Shown here piece by piece: positions 1-12,341 of a stretch of 64,000 bases of DNA. This DNA comes from Diadophis punctatus similis. Lineage: Eukaryota > Chordata > Lepidosauria > Squamata > Dipsadidae. How positions within the stretch are numbered: the first letter of the stretch is position 1; every line of letters begins with the position of its first letter. The DNA lies in assembly GCA_023053685.1 (NCBI GenBank), contig JALIGW010000001.1:54991359-55055358 (forward strand), written 5' to 3'. The translations under genes were made by a program, and so were the position numbers. The notes under the pieces are model-generated. The model had not been told where the DNA came from. It saw nothing but the letters and a program-made list of their open reading frames with translations, and searched no databases.

Positions 1-213
1 CTTCATGCTCTACATCGGATTCAAAAGCACTTTATCACAATGTAGTCTTCTCTATTGATTAGTATCAAGTCAAATATAATGGATTTTTCTTCTGCTTTTA
101 TTTGTTCCTTGTTTTAGATTGAAAATCTTTTGTTTTTAATGCTCTCTAGTTCAATTTGCATGATTTTTAAAAAAAGAATATTCTATTTTTTTTATGTTTT
201 CATATGATTTTAG
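1..213. other. AT-rich sequence upstream of exon A
   Basis: Presumed intron of the dynein gene. It ends in a T-rich tract and an AG acceptor at 212-213. I see no exon, promoter or start codon for the gene here. Confidence 0.5.
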
Positions 214-502
214 ATCTTAGAAGAAGTGAAAAGGGAACTAAAAGGAGAAGAGGAATATTCCCCAATATTTGAAATAAATATTTGTCTGAGAATTCCCTAT
301 GAAAAGAAGTATCGTAGAAAATATTACCAAAATGATGATGATTATATTACAGAATCTTCAGCAGAATCTTTGAAAGAAACATTAGACTTTGATGAAATTT
401 TGAACAGCTCGTTTGAAGATGATAGCAAACATGAAGAAAAATCAGAAAGTACTACAGAAGATTTGGGTACCTTTAGGAATGAAGAAAAAATAAAGCCATT
501 GA
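214..502 (+). CDS. Dynein heavy chain exon A (acidic N-terminal region)
   Basis: The exon follows a TTTTAG acceptor, enters in phase 0 and leaves in phase 1 before GTAAGA at 503. It encodes about 96 residues beginning ILEEVKRELKGEEEY, then a low-complexity acidic stretch rich in Asp, Glu and Ser. Dynein heavy chains often have a poorly conserved acidic N-terminal extension, which fits. Assignment to the gene rests mainly on phase: its phase-1 exit joins exon B exactly. It has no recognisable domain, so it is less certain than the later exons. Confidence 0.65.
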
Positions 503-1433
503 GTAAGATTAATAAGATTCTTTGAAAATAAGGCTGCATTTTACACTATAAAAGCACAGAGCCATAGCTCACCTCATAGATTAATTAGATGCACCATTAT
601 TATATGAGTTCTTTTGGTATTCTTTCTATACATGCTCTTTGGTACTGTGTCTTAGCTAGATTTCTTGCCACATTATTTCTTTTTCCTCTAATTTCTTTTT
701 CCATTCTATTATTAATTCTAAAGAATGAATACTGATCAGAAGATTGAATTTGTATCCAATATGATGTTTCAGAAATGTAGATAATTTAACTTGGATTGAA
801 TCAGGAGTCTGATCTGAAACCAAGACAAGATTGATGTTTCAAATTGACTAGAAAGAGATGGTCACATACAGTATAACTGTAATTATTTTTGTTTAGCAGA
901 ATATTTAGGCATGGTAAGCACTTTTGAGGATTCTCCATTTGAGACAAATAACTACTCCACTTTAGATCTTTTAAATTGTTATTTTTTTAAATAAAAGGAA
1001 ATGTATGCAATTTTCCTAATTTTGTTTTAATAGTTCAATAACTCTATAACTGTAACTACAATTGTTTCTTCTGTAGGTATTAACCTACACAGCTTCAAAC
1101 AGATATGAACAAAATTTGTGCAACAGGAACATTTACAGATTTAGAAAAGTACATAATTTTTCACATTGTTGGGAAGCAATGTTTACAAAAACAATAGACA
1201 TTTTACTGATGCTATTTAGAGAAAAATCTAAAACTTACTATTTTAATTTTAAATTTTGTTTTTTGGATTAAATGTATTATACCCTAAGAAATGAATTTAT
1301 AAAATAATATAGCACTGATTTCAAAAATAATTCAACTGAATAAATACAACAGGAAGATTATTATTTTACATTTAAAAATTTATAGAATTGAACCAGGTGA
1401 ATTTCATGGGGTACAGAGTGGCAGACTCTAGAA
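503..1433. other. Intron, no recognised element
   Basis: AT-rich sequence with no repeat or exon that I recognise. An open stretch from 1077 was examined and rejected because its phase does not fit. Confidence 0.5.
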
Positions 1434-3177
1434 CAGCGGTTCTCAACCTGGTGGTCGCAATCCCTTTGGGGGTCGAACGACCATTTCACAGGGGTCGCTC
1501 TGGCATCCTCAGCTCCTCGCCCACTGCCACAAGCCTGGCCATATCGGCTCAACTTGCCCAAGCCCTCCGATTGGTCAGGAGAGGTGCCATTCGGCGAGAG
1601 GTGTTTGTGATGCCTGGCGGCCGAGCTTTGAAGGCGTCAGCTAAGGGGTGCGCTGGAGAGTGCAAGGCGGTGCTTAAGACATCTGTGACCACCCCTGTCT
1701 CCTGCTCGCAGCGGCAGTTTCCCGCTGGTGTTGAAGGGAAAGGGAGTCACGGGAGGGAACAGCCAGCCAACGACCACTTAAATTTAACAGCACACGACGG
1801 CGGGAAGGAGGACAGCCGGGTCGGGCTCATCTGTCTGCCCTCTCGCCCTCGGCTGGCGCGGAGACCCAGCGAACAAAGAGGCAATAGGGAGGGAGGGAAG
1901 AGAGAGTCTGAGAGATATTAACGCAGGGCTAGCCTGATCATACAGCCTCGATGCTGAGGGTGCCACCACCGGGGACAGGAGGAGCTAAGCCAGAGGGAAC
2001 TGAGAAGGAGGTGGTGCCGGAGCAGGGCGGCGGCGATGGACTATCTACTTCCCCGTCCTCCTGGCTGCGACTTGCAGGCCAAAAGCGCAGCCCGGAGCTC
2101 CGAGCACGGGTGAGGCTGCTCATTGGCACTCGCCCGGCGGGTGGCAGATTGTGGCTGCGCTGGCTGCCACCAGGGCGAAAGTGCTTAGCCCCCACTTGGG
2201 CGCCGCCGGGCTGAGCCTTCGGCCTGCAAGTCGCAGCCAGGAGGAGGAGGAGGAGGTGCTGCCACCGCCGCGTAAGGTAAGAATGGCTGGCAGTGGGGTT
2301 GGGAGCCAGGTAGGGGTGAAATGCTCCCGGTTCGGGTGTGCTTGCCGGTGGTCGGAAAGCCAGTAGCAATGGCGGCATGAGGCTCCGCCCGGATGCCGCT
2401 ATTTGGGTTCTTTTACTCTCTGCGCATGGGCAAAGAGTTCTGCGCATGCGCAGAAGGTAAAAACCTAAATGGCGGCTGCCGCACCGTAGCCCATCCCGCG
2501 CGACCAAGCCCTCTCGGGGACCGCAAGCTGGCTTGCCCTGCTCGGCCTGGCTCCCAACCATGGGTGAAATGCTCCAGGTTTGGGTGTGCCTGCCAGTGGT
2601 CAGAAAGCCAGTAGTGACGGAAGTGCTAGGCTTCGCCCACCCGGCGCCATTTGGGTTTTTACCCTCTGCGCATGCGCAAAGCATTCTGCGCATGCACAGA
2701 GGGTAAAAGAACCTAAATGGCGGTGTTCAGGCAAAACGAGGCCGAGCGGGGCAAGCCAGCTTGCGGTCCCTGAGAGGAGCGGGGCGCGCGGGCTGGACTG
2801 TGCCCACTCATGCCCAGAGTGGAGCATTGGTCTAAGGGTGGTGCACCAGCAGCAGCAGGCTGGGCAGCTCACTCCTCCACGGTCCTGCTGGTTGGCTGGC
2901 TGGCTGCTGCCCGGGGCGCGAGGCTGGGAGGAGGAGGTGGAGCCGCCGCTGCCTCTGCAAAGACAGGCCATTCGCACTGGCAAAGGTTGATCCAAAATGG
3001 GGAGAGGGGGGGCACCCGAAGTGGACGCACGCATGCACGCGTGGGGGGGTGCATGCGGGTGTGTGTGCACGTGCATGCGCATGGGGCCACGCATTGCATT
3101 ATGGGTTCTGGCACGTGGGAGTGCTGGCCTGCGCGTGCGTACTTTTGGCACACGGCAACAAAAAGGTTCACCATCAC
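1434..3177. mobile_element. GC-rich composite: SPIN-like hAT left end, hAT-like right end
   Basis: 1434-1498 matches one end of the hAT transposon SPIN as I remember it: terminal CAGCGGTTCTCAACC, then the GGGTCGAACGACC block. It is preceded by CTCTAGAA, which resembles the TCTAGA-type target preferred by SPIN. The right limit near 3177 instead reads GGTTCACCATCACTAG, the terminus of the second hAT family seen at 30443 and 47224. No matching target duplication joins the two ends, so this is probably one element inserted into or fused with another. The interior is GC- and CpG-rich and contains a tandem duplication (about 2306-2490 and 2560-2730). Long open frames here look like a by-product of base composition. 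Confidence 0.6.
2306..2730. repeat. Two diverged tandem units with internal hairpins
   Basis: Two units about 250 bp apart share GGTGAAATGCTCC, GGTGTGC, a TCGGAAAGCCAGTAG-like string and an imperfect palindrome centred on TGCGCATGCGCA (2441-2452 and 2667-2678). Each palindrome is flanked by GGGTTCTTTTAC-like and GTAAAAACCTAAAT-like arms, so each unit could fold into a stem. Confidence 0.6.
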
Positions 3178-3299
3178 TAGTAGATAATGTATCTTTTTGT
3201 GTGCCTGTGTGTAATATGTATGTACACATATGGCATATATACATAGGATTAAATAATATATTTTGGATGTTCAGTAGTAGTAAATAGACAGGGAAATTG

Positions 3300-3575
3300 T
3301 ATGTCGTTGACGCCTTTGTGGCGAGGAGAGGCCAGGCACCCTAACCCTTGACGTGAGTGACACCAAGTTGGCCACGCCCACCCAGTCACATGACCACCCA
3401 GTCACATGACTACCCAGCAACCCCCACCCAGTCACATGACCACCAAACCACTCCCACAGTCACATGACCACAAAGCCACGCCCACCATCACATGACCATC
3501 AAGTCATGCCCACAAAATAAGCCACACCCACAGAGTGGCAGTAAAAAAAATTGGAACCCACCCCCTGCCCATGCC
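3300..3575. repeat. Minisatellite of CCACCCAGTCACATGAC-like units
   Basis: At least five imperfect units containing CAGTCACATGACCACC or a close variant occur between 3375 and 3500. They are followed by CCACGCCCAC strings and then GGAACCCACCCCCTG. That closing string resembles the right terminus of the small hAT family at 44193, 55628 and 56334, so this may be the remnant of such an element. Confidence 0.6.
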
Positions 3576-5036
3576 TCACATAAAACTGCACTGTATTCCC
3601 AAATTGCTCTCTGTGTTTGTATATATGTGTGAGTGTGTTTATGTTTGTGTGAAGAGACATATGCTTAAACTATATGTTCAAAATGAATAGTCTCTTTTTT
3701 TAGCAGATACTCACCAATCTTTCTTATTCATTCTTGGGTCTCCAAATGGTCCTATCATTTTTTTCTGCACACTTTTTTCTCATTCTGGTCCATCCATTCA
3801 TGTTATCTAGCAGAAGTTTTTTTGTGAAATCCTTGAAGGGTCCCAACCCCCCTTTCTGGATGGTAATACATCCATAAAAGCCTTGGTGATGCCAATTGAT
3901 ACATTCTGACATACATTTTAGCTCCTTCATTTTTAACTTCTATACATGTACTCATCAATTCCAGTCTACATGGTAAGAGTCTACTACATCTTTTCACTTT
4001 TTCTTAGTTTAATAAGAACACAATATAGCATTTTTTAAATAAACAGGCTTTATTTCTTGCTTTTTATTAATTACTACTATTCCATATCTGTCAGCCTTTC
4101 ATGGTAGTTCAGACAAGCATAAACCATGAATTCTAATATTACCTTAATTGTAAGATTACAGTAATGGAATCTTGCAAGTCTGAAAGCACTCTTTTACTTT
4201 CCAGAAATTAGAGAGAGTTCTTTCTGAGATGCTTCCCTCATCCCTTTTCCTTCTCTGGGCTGAGATACCTTTCACAGATATATTTTTCCTGTCATGTCAT
4301 TCTCACATGCCATTGCAATATTAGTCATATATTTTGATCATCATCTGTAGATAATCACATTTACTGCACTGGCTTTGCTGAATCAGTACTTTTCCCCACA
4401 GGCAATTATAAAAATTAAACCATACTGAATGAGAGTACACTCAATATGGTTAATTTTTTTATAATTTTCTGTAGTTTTAACATAAGAACATAAGCAGTGA
4501 AGTCTTTTCTGGCAATCTGTTGTTAACAATGGCCAAATGATTGCATAAGGAAGCTCACTAGTCTTCCAGCAGATGGCCTTCAAAAGTAGTCATACTTCAA
4601 TCAAGGCTCATAGCCATTGATCTTAATATCTTTTTTCTTTTTCTTCGTATGTTGCAATAAAAGGTAATGTCAAAATTAGGTTGTCACAATGCAGTATTCC
4701 TTATATCTTCTTCATGTACTTTCTCTGAATGTATAAGTTCTCATAGAGATAAGATTGTACTCATCCTTCTTATTGAACCAACAGCTGTGCTCATGTTTTA
4801 CTGTTGCCTCTCGGTTTCACAATCTTGGTCATGAGGCCAGCCTTATTACAACTTAGAATGCAGCAGCGACTTTGAGTAGTTAGATTTGAAAGTGACTACT
4901 ATACCCTTTTGATCATTGCTTGGAACTTTGTCTCATTACAATTTAGAAATAGGATCTTCAGAGCAGCATTGTCACACTGAATATCAACTTAGTGTGCATT
5001 TCTCTGAGAGGTTTTAACTGCAGTGCATTGTGTGGT
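3576..5036. other. Intron, largely unassigned
   Basis: AT-rich intron with no exon signature. The stretch around 4140-4280 shares phrases such as TAAGATTACA and CTCTTGCAAGTCT-like strings with 14027-14070, so both may derive from one dispersed repeat. I cannot name it. Confidence 0.4.
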
Positions 5037-5427
<391 letters not shown>

Positions 5428-5472
5428 CATGTTTATACTTTGTGTATACTTTGCTTGTTATCATATACGCTT

Positions 5473-5526
5473 GACTACTACTACTACTACAACTACTACT
5501 ACTACTACTACTACTAATACTAATAC

Positions 5527-5611
<85 letters not shown>
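5473..5611. repeat. (CTA)n then (AAT)n microsatellite
   Basis: A run of CTA triplets grades through CTAATA into a long perfect (AAT)n tract. With the adjacent (AT)n it forms about 300 bp of simple sequence. Confidence 0.97.
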
Positions 5612-5612
<1 letters not shown>

Positions 5613-6487
5613 TCATGTTTATAGACTAACAAGCCAGCAAGCTGATCAGAGAGTGAGTGGTAATTCGTCTGATGCCAAGGAGAGGATCTGGGAAAGAGCA
5701 TGCAATAGATAGGAATATAGACTTTATGATTACAGTTACAATTAGTAACTATACTATATAGAGTTTGTCCATTCCAATACCTAATTTGAGAAAAAGCATG
5801 AAGAATTACTAATATGAGAAAATATAATTTTCTGTCAGATTTTTCTTTTTTATCAGTCAAGACTATACAATATTGGTAACAAGTTAATATTAAGATTACT
5901 AGATTTTTATAGCTGGAACCAGAGTTTATAAATTCATCTGAAATTGTATTTAAGGTATTTGTCTATTTTCCCTCATAGAAAAATATCAGCTTTAAGAAGG
6001 AAAATGATATGAAGTTTAAAATAAAGATTTTGATATCCCTTTCTGTAATATCAAGACTATATTAATTTTTTTGTTCTATTTTTATAGGGGCAATTTTAAA
6101 ACAGGCAAGTTCTGAAATCTTACGCTTTGCCAAGAGCAGCAGCTTGTTAGACTTCTTCTCTTTTGTTTCTGTTGCCACAGGCAGGCAGAATCCTTCTCCG
6201 TGACAGCTGCGTGGTAGTGTTTTTTTCTTTCTTTCCTGCAGAACTGTCCAAGCAAGATGCTTCATCTCAATATTACTGAGGTGGAACTGCTAACATTTTA
6301 AAAACAAAAAAAGCTGCTATAGTGCTATTCCCAGTTTCTGGAAATATAAAGGGAATTGCAGATTAGTCTCCAAGTGAAATTAGTTACTTTACTATCTTTG
6401 TGCTAATCATGAGAAAGACTCCGTTTATTATGTTTGAATTATTAGTTTTTAAGGATTGCTTTTGGGGTTTTTTTCTTTCTTTTCAAG
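5612..6487. other. Intron, no recognised element
   Basis: AT-rich sequence leading to the polypyrimidine tract and CAAG acceptor of exon B. I see nothing else. Confidence 0.5.
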
Positions 6488-6542
6488 GAAAAGGAAAAGA
6501 GGCCAACTCTGATTCAAATAAACAACTAATCAAATATGAGAG
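6488..6542 (+). CDS. Dynein heavy chain exon B
   Basis: Short 55-nt exon between TTTTCAAG and GTAGGA. It enters in phase 1, completing an Arg codon with exon A, and leaves in phase 2. The peptide, KGKEANSDSNKQLIKYE, is hydrophilic. Support comes from the exact phase match on both sides; the donor is non-consensus at position 5. Confidence 0.6.
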
Positions 6543-7212
6543 GTAGGAATAATTTAAAACATATTTTGATTTTAACAATATAAAAGAAATATATATTTAT
6601 TTTAATGGCTTATCGTGTTTTATATATGTGGCAAGAGTATTTTAAGTGCAAAAACAAAATACTTTCACTCTTAGAAGTGATGTGATTTCTAGACCACAAG
6701 AAACCTGGAATAGTATCTCCTTCAGATTTTTCTTCTTTGCTCATAGTTTATTTCTTTTACTCCTCTCCAATCACCTTTGCCATATTCTCCAAGGAAAACA
6801 GCTAATCCATCTGAAATACTAACTTAAATGAAATTCTTCTGCTAAGATATCTCTTCTGCTAAGATATCTCACTGTCCTGCAAACACCTGCAGCACTTATA
6901 CTTCTTCCAAGTGTAAGAAACAGTACAAAAACAAGAGAGGTGACAATTCCTCTCTGAACTACCTTAACTTAGGATATATATCTGATTTTGAAATCCTTTT
7001 TTTCCCCAGCTGTCACCTGATGGCCCATTGCAGGTTATTCAAGAAATCACTCAATCTTCCAAAGAGACATTTTTGAGTTTGGGAAAGAAAGAAAATAAGA
7101 ACTTCTCATGAACTGTCTTATATTTATTTTAATATTCAGATTTTGATCCCCAAACTGTTACAGGCTTTTTGGATGCCCTTTGACAATAAAAATGCAATAT
7201 TTTATTTTCTAG
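6543..7212. other. Intron, no recognised element
   Basis: AT-rich intron in which I recognise no repeat. A short direct duplication, CTTCTGCTAAGATATCTC, occurs at about 6836-6872. Confidence 0.5.
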
Positions 7213-7310
7213 ATCTCTACAGTTCTCTACAGATGTATCACTGATTCCTAACAGAAAAACATTTTCAATACAATTACAAGGGATTGTAGATGGATTAGAA
7301 AACATCATTG
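7213..7310 (+). CDS. Dynein heavy chain exon C
   Basis: 98-nt exon after TTTTCTAG and before GTAAGT. It enters in phase 2 and leaves in phase 1. The translation begins (R)SLQFSTDVSLIPNRKTF and runs to a Gly split with exon D. Of the three frames only the phase-2 frame is open, and it is the one exon B demands. Confidence 0.75.
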
Positions 7311-8525
7311 GTAAGTAATGTATGGACATGGTGGATGCTATTGGTGCCCACTGGAAAAAATATTGATATAATATAGATTATTTACTATCCATTCAACACA
7401 GCAAAATAAAGATTTAACTGCCAGATCTAATCTCACTAAAAAGATTCAGCTGGGTTGAAGCAATTTAGAAGATTAAAAATGTGTGTGAGACTAATTTGCT
7501 ATATACAGTATTAGTATTGGTCTCACATTAGATTCACACCACTTTATGATATTTCCTGCACTCAGATTTGGTCTCAAGATTTTCCATACTCGCTTTATGT
7601 ATTTTGTTGAAGTGGCTTCCTTGACTTGGTTGTGCAACTGGTCAGAAGCTTCCAAAACTCCTAAGTACTTGTCTTCTCCCTGTCCTCCTCCTTCTCTTCC
7701 TCCTTCGCCTCCTCCTTTCTTCTCTTGGCTTCTGTACTGGTGCCAAATTCCTTGTGTGTCTAATCACACTTGGCCAAATAAAGAATTCAATTCAATTAAG
7801 TTCAATTCAATTAACATGTTGCAAATAGTGGCTACTTGATACTGCAGCAGCTGCTACTCCAAGGACCAGTTGTAAGTACCACTCATTTAGTATCATTGCA
7901 AGATTGAACAGTCACAAGCAGCATGTAGTCTGGGACTAATACTCTGCAAAACTAGTATCAGGCTTCTCTTACTTTAAAATATTCTGTAAAATATTCTTCA
8001 AACATTAGTGCAACTCTCACATTTGTGTATTACTTACTAGGTTAATAGTATTTATTTTCATTTGAGCCATAATATTCTGTTAGCAAAGATAAACTTAAAT
8101 ATGGATTCTATCTTGGAACAAGCAAAAGCTGTATTTTAAAATAAATTTAAATGTACCAATTCTGGAACATGACTATATGCATATCATTGTGTTCAGTTGA
8201 GTTTTATTTAAGTAAATGCGCAGAGGATTGTTTCTTAATTTAAAACATATGACAGTGCATTTGACTACGCATGAGACAGTGCTTCTGTTTGGTAATGTAG
8301 TTCATAATCTTTAATGGAAAATGTATAGTTTTCAAAAACCTGTCTAAAACACAGATGTCTTAATTGAATTGATATTTCTGTTATATTTACATTTTGAGTT
8401 AAAATAGTTAAAAGTCCTGAGAGTATTTACCCATCCTGGGTGCTCAGCCAGCAATTTAAAAAAAAATTGTTTCATAATGAATTCTGATTTTGAAAATGTT
8501 TTTAAACTACCATATTTTCCATTAG
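7311..8525 (+). other. Intron with a LINE 3' end at about 7740-7815
   Basis: About 7740-7815 carries CCTTGTGTGTCTAATCACA followed by TTGGCCAAATAAAGAATTC and short ATTCA repeats. This is the 3' terminus of the same LINE family as at 16390-16475. Before it lies a CTCCTCCTT-rich tract (7673-7730). The rest has no recognised element. Confidence 0.65.
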
Positions 8526-8698
8526 ATCAAGTCACACCATTTTCTCAGGATTCTCGGCTTTCAATCTTCATTGATCAGTCTTTACATAAAATAATGCAGC
8601 AATGTGAAGATTACACAGATTTTGAACCAGGACATTATCAATCAACATGGCCAAACTGTGATCTCATTCTTGGGACAGATCCAGATTTCCAAAACAAA
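8526..8698 (+). CDS. Dynein heavy chain exon D (tail)
   Basis: 173-nt exon after TTCCATTAG, ending before GTATGT. It enters in phase 1 and leaves in phase 0. It reads (D)QVTPFSQDSRLSIFIDQSL and continues through an acidic, aromatic-rich segment to DFQNK. It belongs to the tail (stem) that binds intermediate and light chains in dyneins. The open frame extends slightly upstream into the intron by chance. Confidence 0.85.
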
Positions 8699-8908
8699 GT
8701 ATGTTTCAGAAGGGTAACAGTTTGGTGCCAAATATATTTCTGAATATTTTTTCTTACCTTTATATTGATTCAAACCATGGACAATGGGCTACATTTAATT
8801 TTTCAAATCCTTTTGTTGTTGCCTCCTAAAACTGAAGATTCCAAAATTTGGCAGAAAATGTGAAAAAAATAAGTATGCATACATCTCAGTGTAAGAAATT
8901 GATAAGTA

Positions 8909-9831
8909 CTGTATTTTTCAGAGTTTAAGACGCACCGGAGTATAAAACGCACCTTAGTTTTGGAGGAGGAAAACAAGAAAATTTTTTTTGCCTCTGCCTC
9001 CCAGAAATTTGCCTCCCAGCAAACAGTACAGATGATATACACTGTTTGCTGTGTATTTCTGTGCATGTGTGCCTGACCCATAGAAATAGCATACTACATT
9101 ATGGCAGTATATTAATGCCAGAAAGTTTTCTTAAATGTAGTCACACTAACTCCTCCCAATTATTTAAATAGATCTACTCCAAACATGACTAAGTCAGAGT
9201 CTAACTCAGCTGCCTTATCTTAATACTACTACAGGACACTCTTACATTTCAGACTATACTTGTACACATGCTGTTAAAATTGATGTGGCTTTCTGGAAGT
9301 ATTGTTCTCTGCTATTTAAAAGAAGATACAATAGCACTGGGCGTCTTAAGAGCAAGCATTTGTTTTAAAAAGCTTCTTCATTTTGTTAAGTTGTCTAGAA
9401 CAATAATAAAGCAGTCTTTAAAAAATAAGTCTAATAATTTGAACATTCTATAGGCATTTATAGTTACTGACTTACCTCCTTGCAGCAAACAAAAGCCAGT
9501 TTCAGCACAGCCTGATTAGCGCAAGAAAATAAAATTCTGCCTCTGTTTCTCCCTGTCAGCAATTTGCCTCCTTGCAGCTTTAGTTTCACTTTCATTTTAG
9601 CACGTGGGCCTGCCTGCAAGCCTCAGTCAGCTGCTGGTTGGGAGGCAGATAATTAGTTGCTTGTGCAAATCAGGCTCTGCGCTGTTTGCTGCAAGGAGGT
9701 AAATTGCTGGGAGGCAGAGGCCAAAGGGTGGGGGTGGCTTGGTGGGGCTACATTCGGTGTATAAGACGCACCCAAATTTTCATCCTCTTTTGGGGGATAA
9801 AAAGGTGCGTCTTATACTCCGAAAAATACGG
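8909..9831. mobile_element. TA-flanked DNA transposon, copy 1
   Basis: The terminal inverted repeats read CTGTATTTTTCAGAGT on the left and ACTCCGAAAAATACGG on the right (CCGTATTTTTCGGAGTATAA in the better-preserved form), followed by AAGACGCACC blocks. TA dinucleotides flank both ends, as expected for Tc1/mariner-type insertion. There is no transposase frame, so it is non-autonomous. A second copy with the same internal sequence is at 23310-25712. Confidence 0.75.
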
Positions 9832-10841
9832 TAGTCATTTCTAAACCAATCAACAAATACAGCCTGCCCTTCTTTACAAAAGACTTAAACTTCATTCTCT
9901 TTATATCTAAAGGGCACAAGAAATATTATTTCCCCCATTTCCCCTATATATACTGTAGATGTATCAGTAGATTAACACTAGACATTTTGTATTAATAGTT
10001 CAATCCCCTTATAAATCTTAATTATCAGAACGCTAATAGATCTTTTTTGTAATCTACTGCTTCCATTAAATTATTTTCCAAACTCCAATTCCTTCAAATT
10101 CACCCCCCCCCAAAGAATTATTCCAGAAATCCTGTGTCTTACCACTTGTGTGACATGTGGTATTAGTACATTTCCTACTGTGTCCCTTAGTTTCAAAAAT
10201 AAGAAAAGGAAATGAAATGAAAGAAAAGAAAATCTGAGAACATGTGGCCCATGTTTACAAAGTGGCTCTTTTTTAGCCAAGCCTTTTCAGTATGCCCTAC
10301 ATTTAGAACTCAACTTTATGAGATTTAAAAAAAATCTTACTGTTATTATGAAAAGAAATGTAGGTTTATTTTCCATTGTTCTGGGTTTTAAAAATGTTAC
10401 GATATCACATGATATTTCTGTTTTGGATTGAAGCCAGTGTAACCCCTTGACTTTTAGGCTTTGTTTATTTAGTGCTTGTTTTAAATGTTCTTGTTTAAAC
10501 ATACAATTATTATTATTAATAATTAATAATTAATTATATTATTTCATATAATATAACTAATTAATATTATTTCAGCAGGAGTATGCAGAAATTTAATTCT
10601 TTTCTTTGCTGCAGACCTGAAGAAAATGTATTCTTCTGTAATGCTATTTGTATTGAAAGGAAATTTTCTATTGGCATCAGTGAACTTAAAGTCCTTGTCT
10701 ATTTCTGCTTTGACACTGAAAATTTATTTATTTTAATCAATTATATGACCACCGATCTTGCAATAGCAACTCTGGGAAACTAAAAAACTTAAAATTCAAA
10801 ATGGACCAGTAACAATAAATATACTTGTGTCATACTTGTTA
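9832..10841. other. Intron, no recognised element
   Basis: AT-rich, with an ATTAATTATT-rich patch at 10505-10570. I see nothing else. Confidence 0.5.
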
Positions 10842-11079
10842 TGAGCCAAGGTGGCGCAGAGGTTAGAGGCAGTACTGCAGGCCACTTTAGCTGATTGTGA
10901 TCCGCAGGTCAGTGGTTCAAATCTCACTGGCTCAAGGTTGACTCAGCCTTCCATCCTTCCGAGGTAGGTAAAATGAGGACCCAGATTGTTGGGGGCAATG
11001 TAAATATACATTGCTTAATGGTGTAAACCGCTTAGAGAGTGCTTGCACTGTGAGGCGGTATATAAATCTCACAAATAAA

Positions 11080-11110
<31 letters not shown>
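10842..11110 (+). mobile_element. tRNA-derived squamate SINE
   Basis: It has a tRNA-like head with an A box (GGCGCAGAGGTTAGAGG) and a B box (GGTTCAAATC). The body is typical of reptile SINEs (TTGACTCAGCCTTCCATCC, GTAAACCGCTTAGAGAG, GGCGGTATATAAAT). It ends in an (AAAT)n tail. Two more copies lie at 57345 and 57605. Confidence 0.9.
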
Positions 11111-11112
<2 letters not shown>

Positions 11113-11418
11113 AAACAAAGGACCATGACCAGAACAAGCGTTAAAATACCACTCATCCTATTAACTGAAACGTAGCCATTCCTATTTATTCCTGAGGCTC
11201 AAGTTAGCAGGAAATGCTATTGGTACAATTTGATTACATAGGATTAAAGTTGATAAGGTATGTCTATTAAGAATATAGTTCCTAAAAGCTAATCAGAGGA
11301 AATCACCACCATTCTAATGTGAATTCTATCAGTGCCGTTTAATAGCAATTTTGAAAGATTGTGGGATTACACCTATATGTCTTTGATTTTTAAATTTGTT
11401 TCCATCTTAATTTTTTAG
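11111..11418. other. Intron, no recognised element
   Basis: Ordinary AT-rich intron ending in TTTTTTAG before exon E. Confidence 0.5.
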
Positions 11419-11766
11419 ATTCTGGACCTTCTCTCTCTTCAGAGTTCTTCACTGGCCCGAGTAGAATCTTACAGCAGAAACTTTATGGAATATTGCAGTA
11501 TGATAGATAAAGCAAAATATACAAATAGCAAAATAGTAGCATTGCAAAGAGAGATGACTACAAAGGAGTTTAGAAATATTCTAGAAAATTATACAGTTGA
11601 TGTAAAGGAGATTGTATGTATGCTTATTGAAAAACGCATCTCTCTGTTTAGAGTAAACAGTTTGAACTTTCAAACAGACTGCCTGCCATATTTTGAGGGT
11701 CTACTTAAGGCTGTTCTTGTGTGTTTTTATACAGCAATTGATAAAAAGAATGTACATCTTGTTGAA
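11419..11766 (+). CDS. Dynein heavy chain exon E (tail)
   Basis: 348-nt (116-codon) exon with an ideal acceptor and GTAAGT donor, phase 0 on both sides. The peptide starts ILDLLSLQSSSLARVESYSR and ends IDKKNVHLVE, a predicted helical segment of the dynein tail. The 14-kb intron that follows is the most transposon-rich part of the window. Confidence 0.9.
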
Positions 11767-12341
11767 GTAAGTATATAATTTTTATTTAATCAATTTCTTA
11801 AATTTCTATTCCAACTATTTCACTGCAAATGTTTAGGTCAAAGTGCATTATATGGAAGACATCATTAGCTGTAGTTGAAGATCAAACTTTTGTTTGGTTA
11901 TATTGCAGTCGAAATGAAATAGCCAATAGACAGATTGTTGCATTTTAGTAAATTATTACAAAGTGAAATGTGGACAGAGGGAAGGGTAATGGGTAGTCAG
12001 GCTGATTCAAATGTTGAGCTAAACTAAAATAGGCAGGGAATGTTATATCAACTTCACTGGATCCCAGATAATTTTCAATCCTAATTCAAGGTGCACCATG
12101 GTACTTGAAAAAAAATGTTTCTTGTAAGTTCCTATTTGGATTATAAGTTCATCTTCAGAAGCATTTCTCCAGATACTCCTCCATGTTAAAATAAGGTTAG
12201 TAGCAATCCAGGAGTGGATATTTTCAGTGCTAGCTTGTAGTCTTTGGAATGCCATCCCCATTGATGTATGAATGATACCAACTTTTTCATCATTTCACTA
12301 CCAGGGCCAGGAAAAGATTTTTTGTTGTTGTTCTTCTAGGC
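11767..12341. other. Start of the 14-kb intron, no recognised element
   Basis: About 575 bp of unassigned sequence before the hAT at 12342. Confidence 0.5.

Noticed and set aside
1077..1260. Open stretch after a TCTGTAG acceptor, reading VLTYTASNRYEQNLCNRNIY, as an extra dynein exon
   Set aside because: It would need phase 0, but exon A leaves in phase 1 and exon B fits that phase exactly. No good donor follows.
1388..3287. Several overlapping open frames of 100-250 codons on both strands
   Set aside because: GC-rich transposon interior, where stops are rare. No frame resembles a protein family, and frames overlap in opposite directions.
7546..7839. 97-codon plus-strand frame
   Set aside because: Runs through a CTCCTCC tract and a LINE 3' end; no conserved domain.
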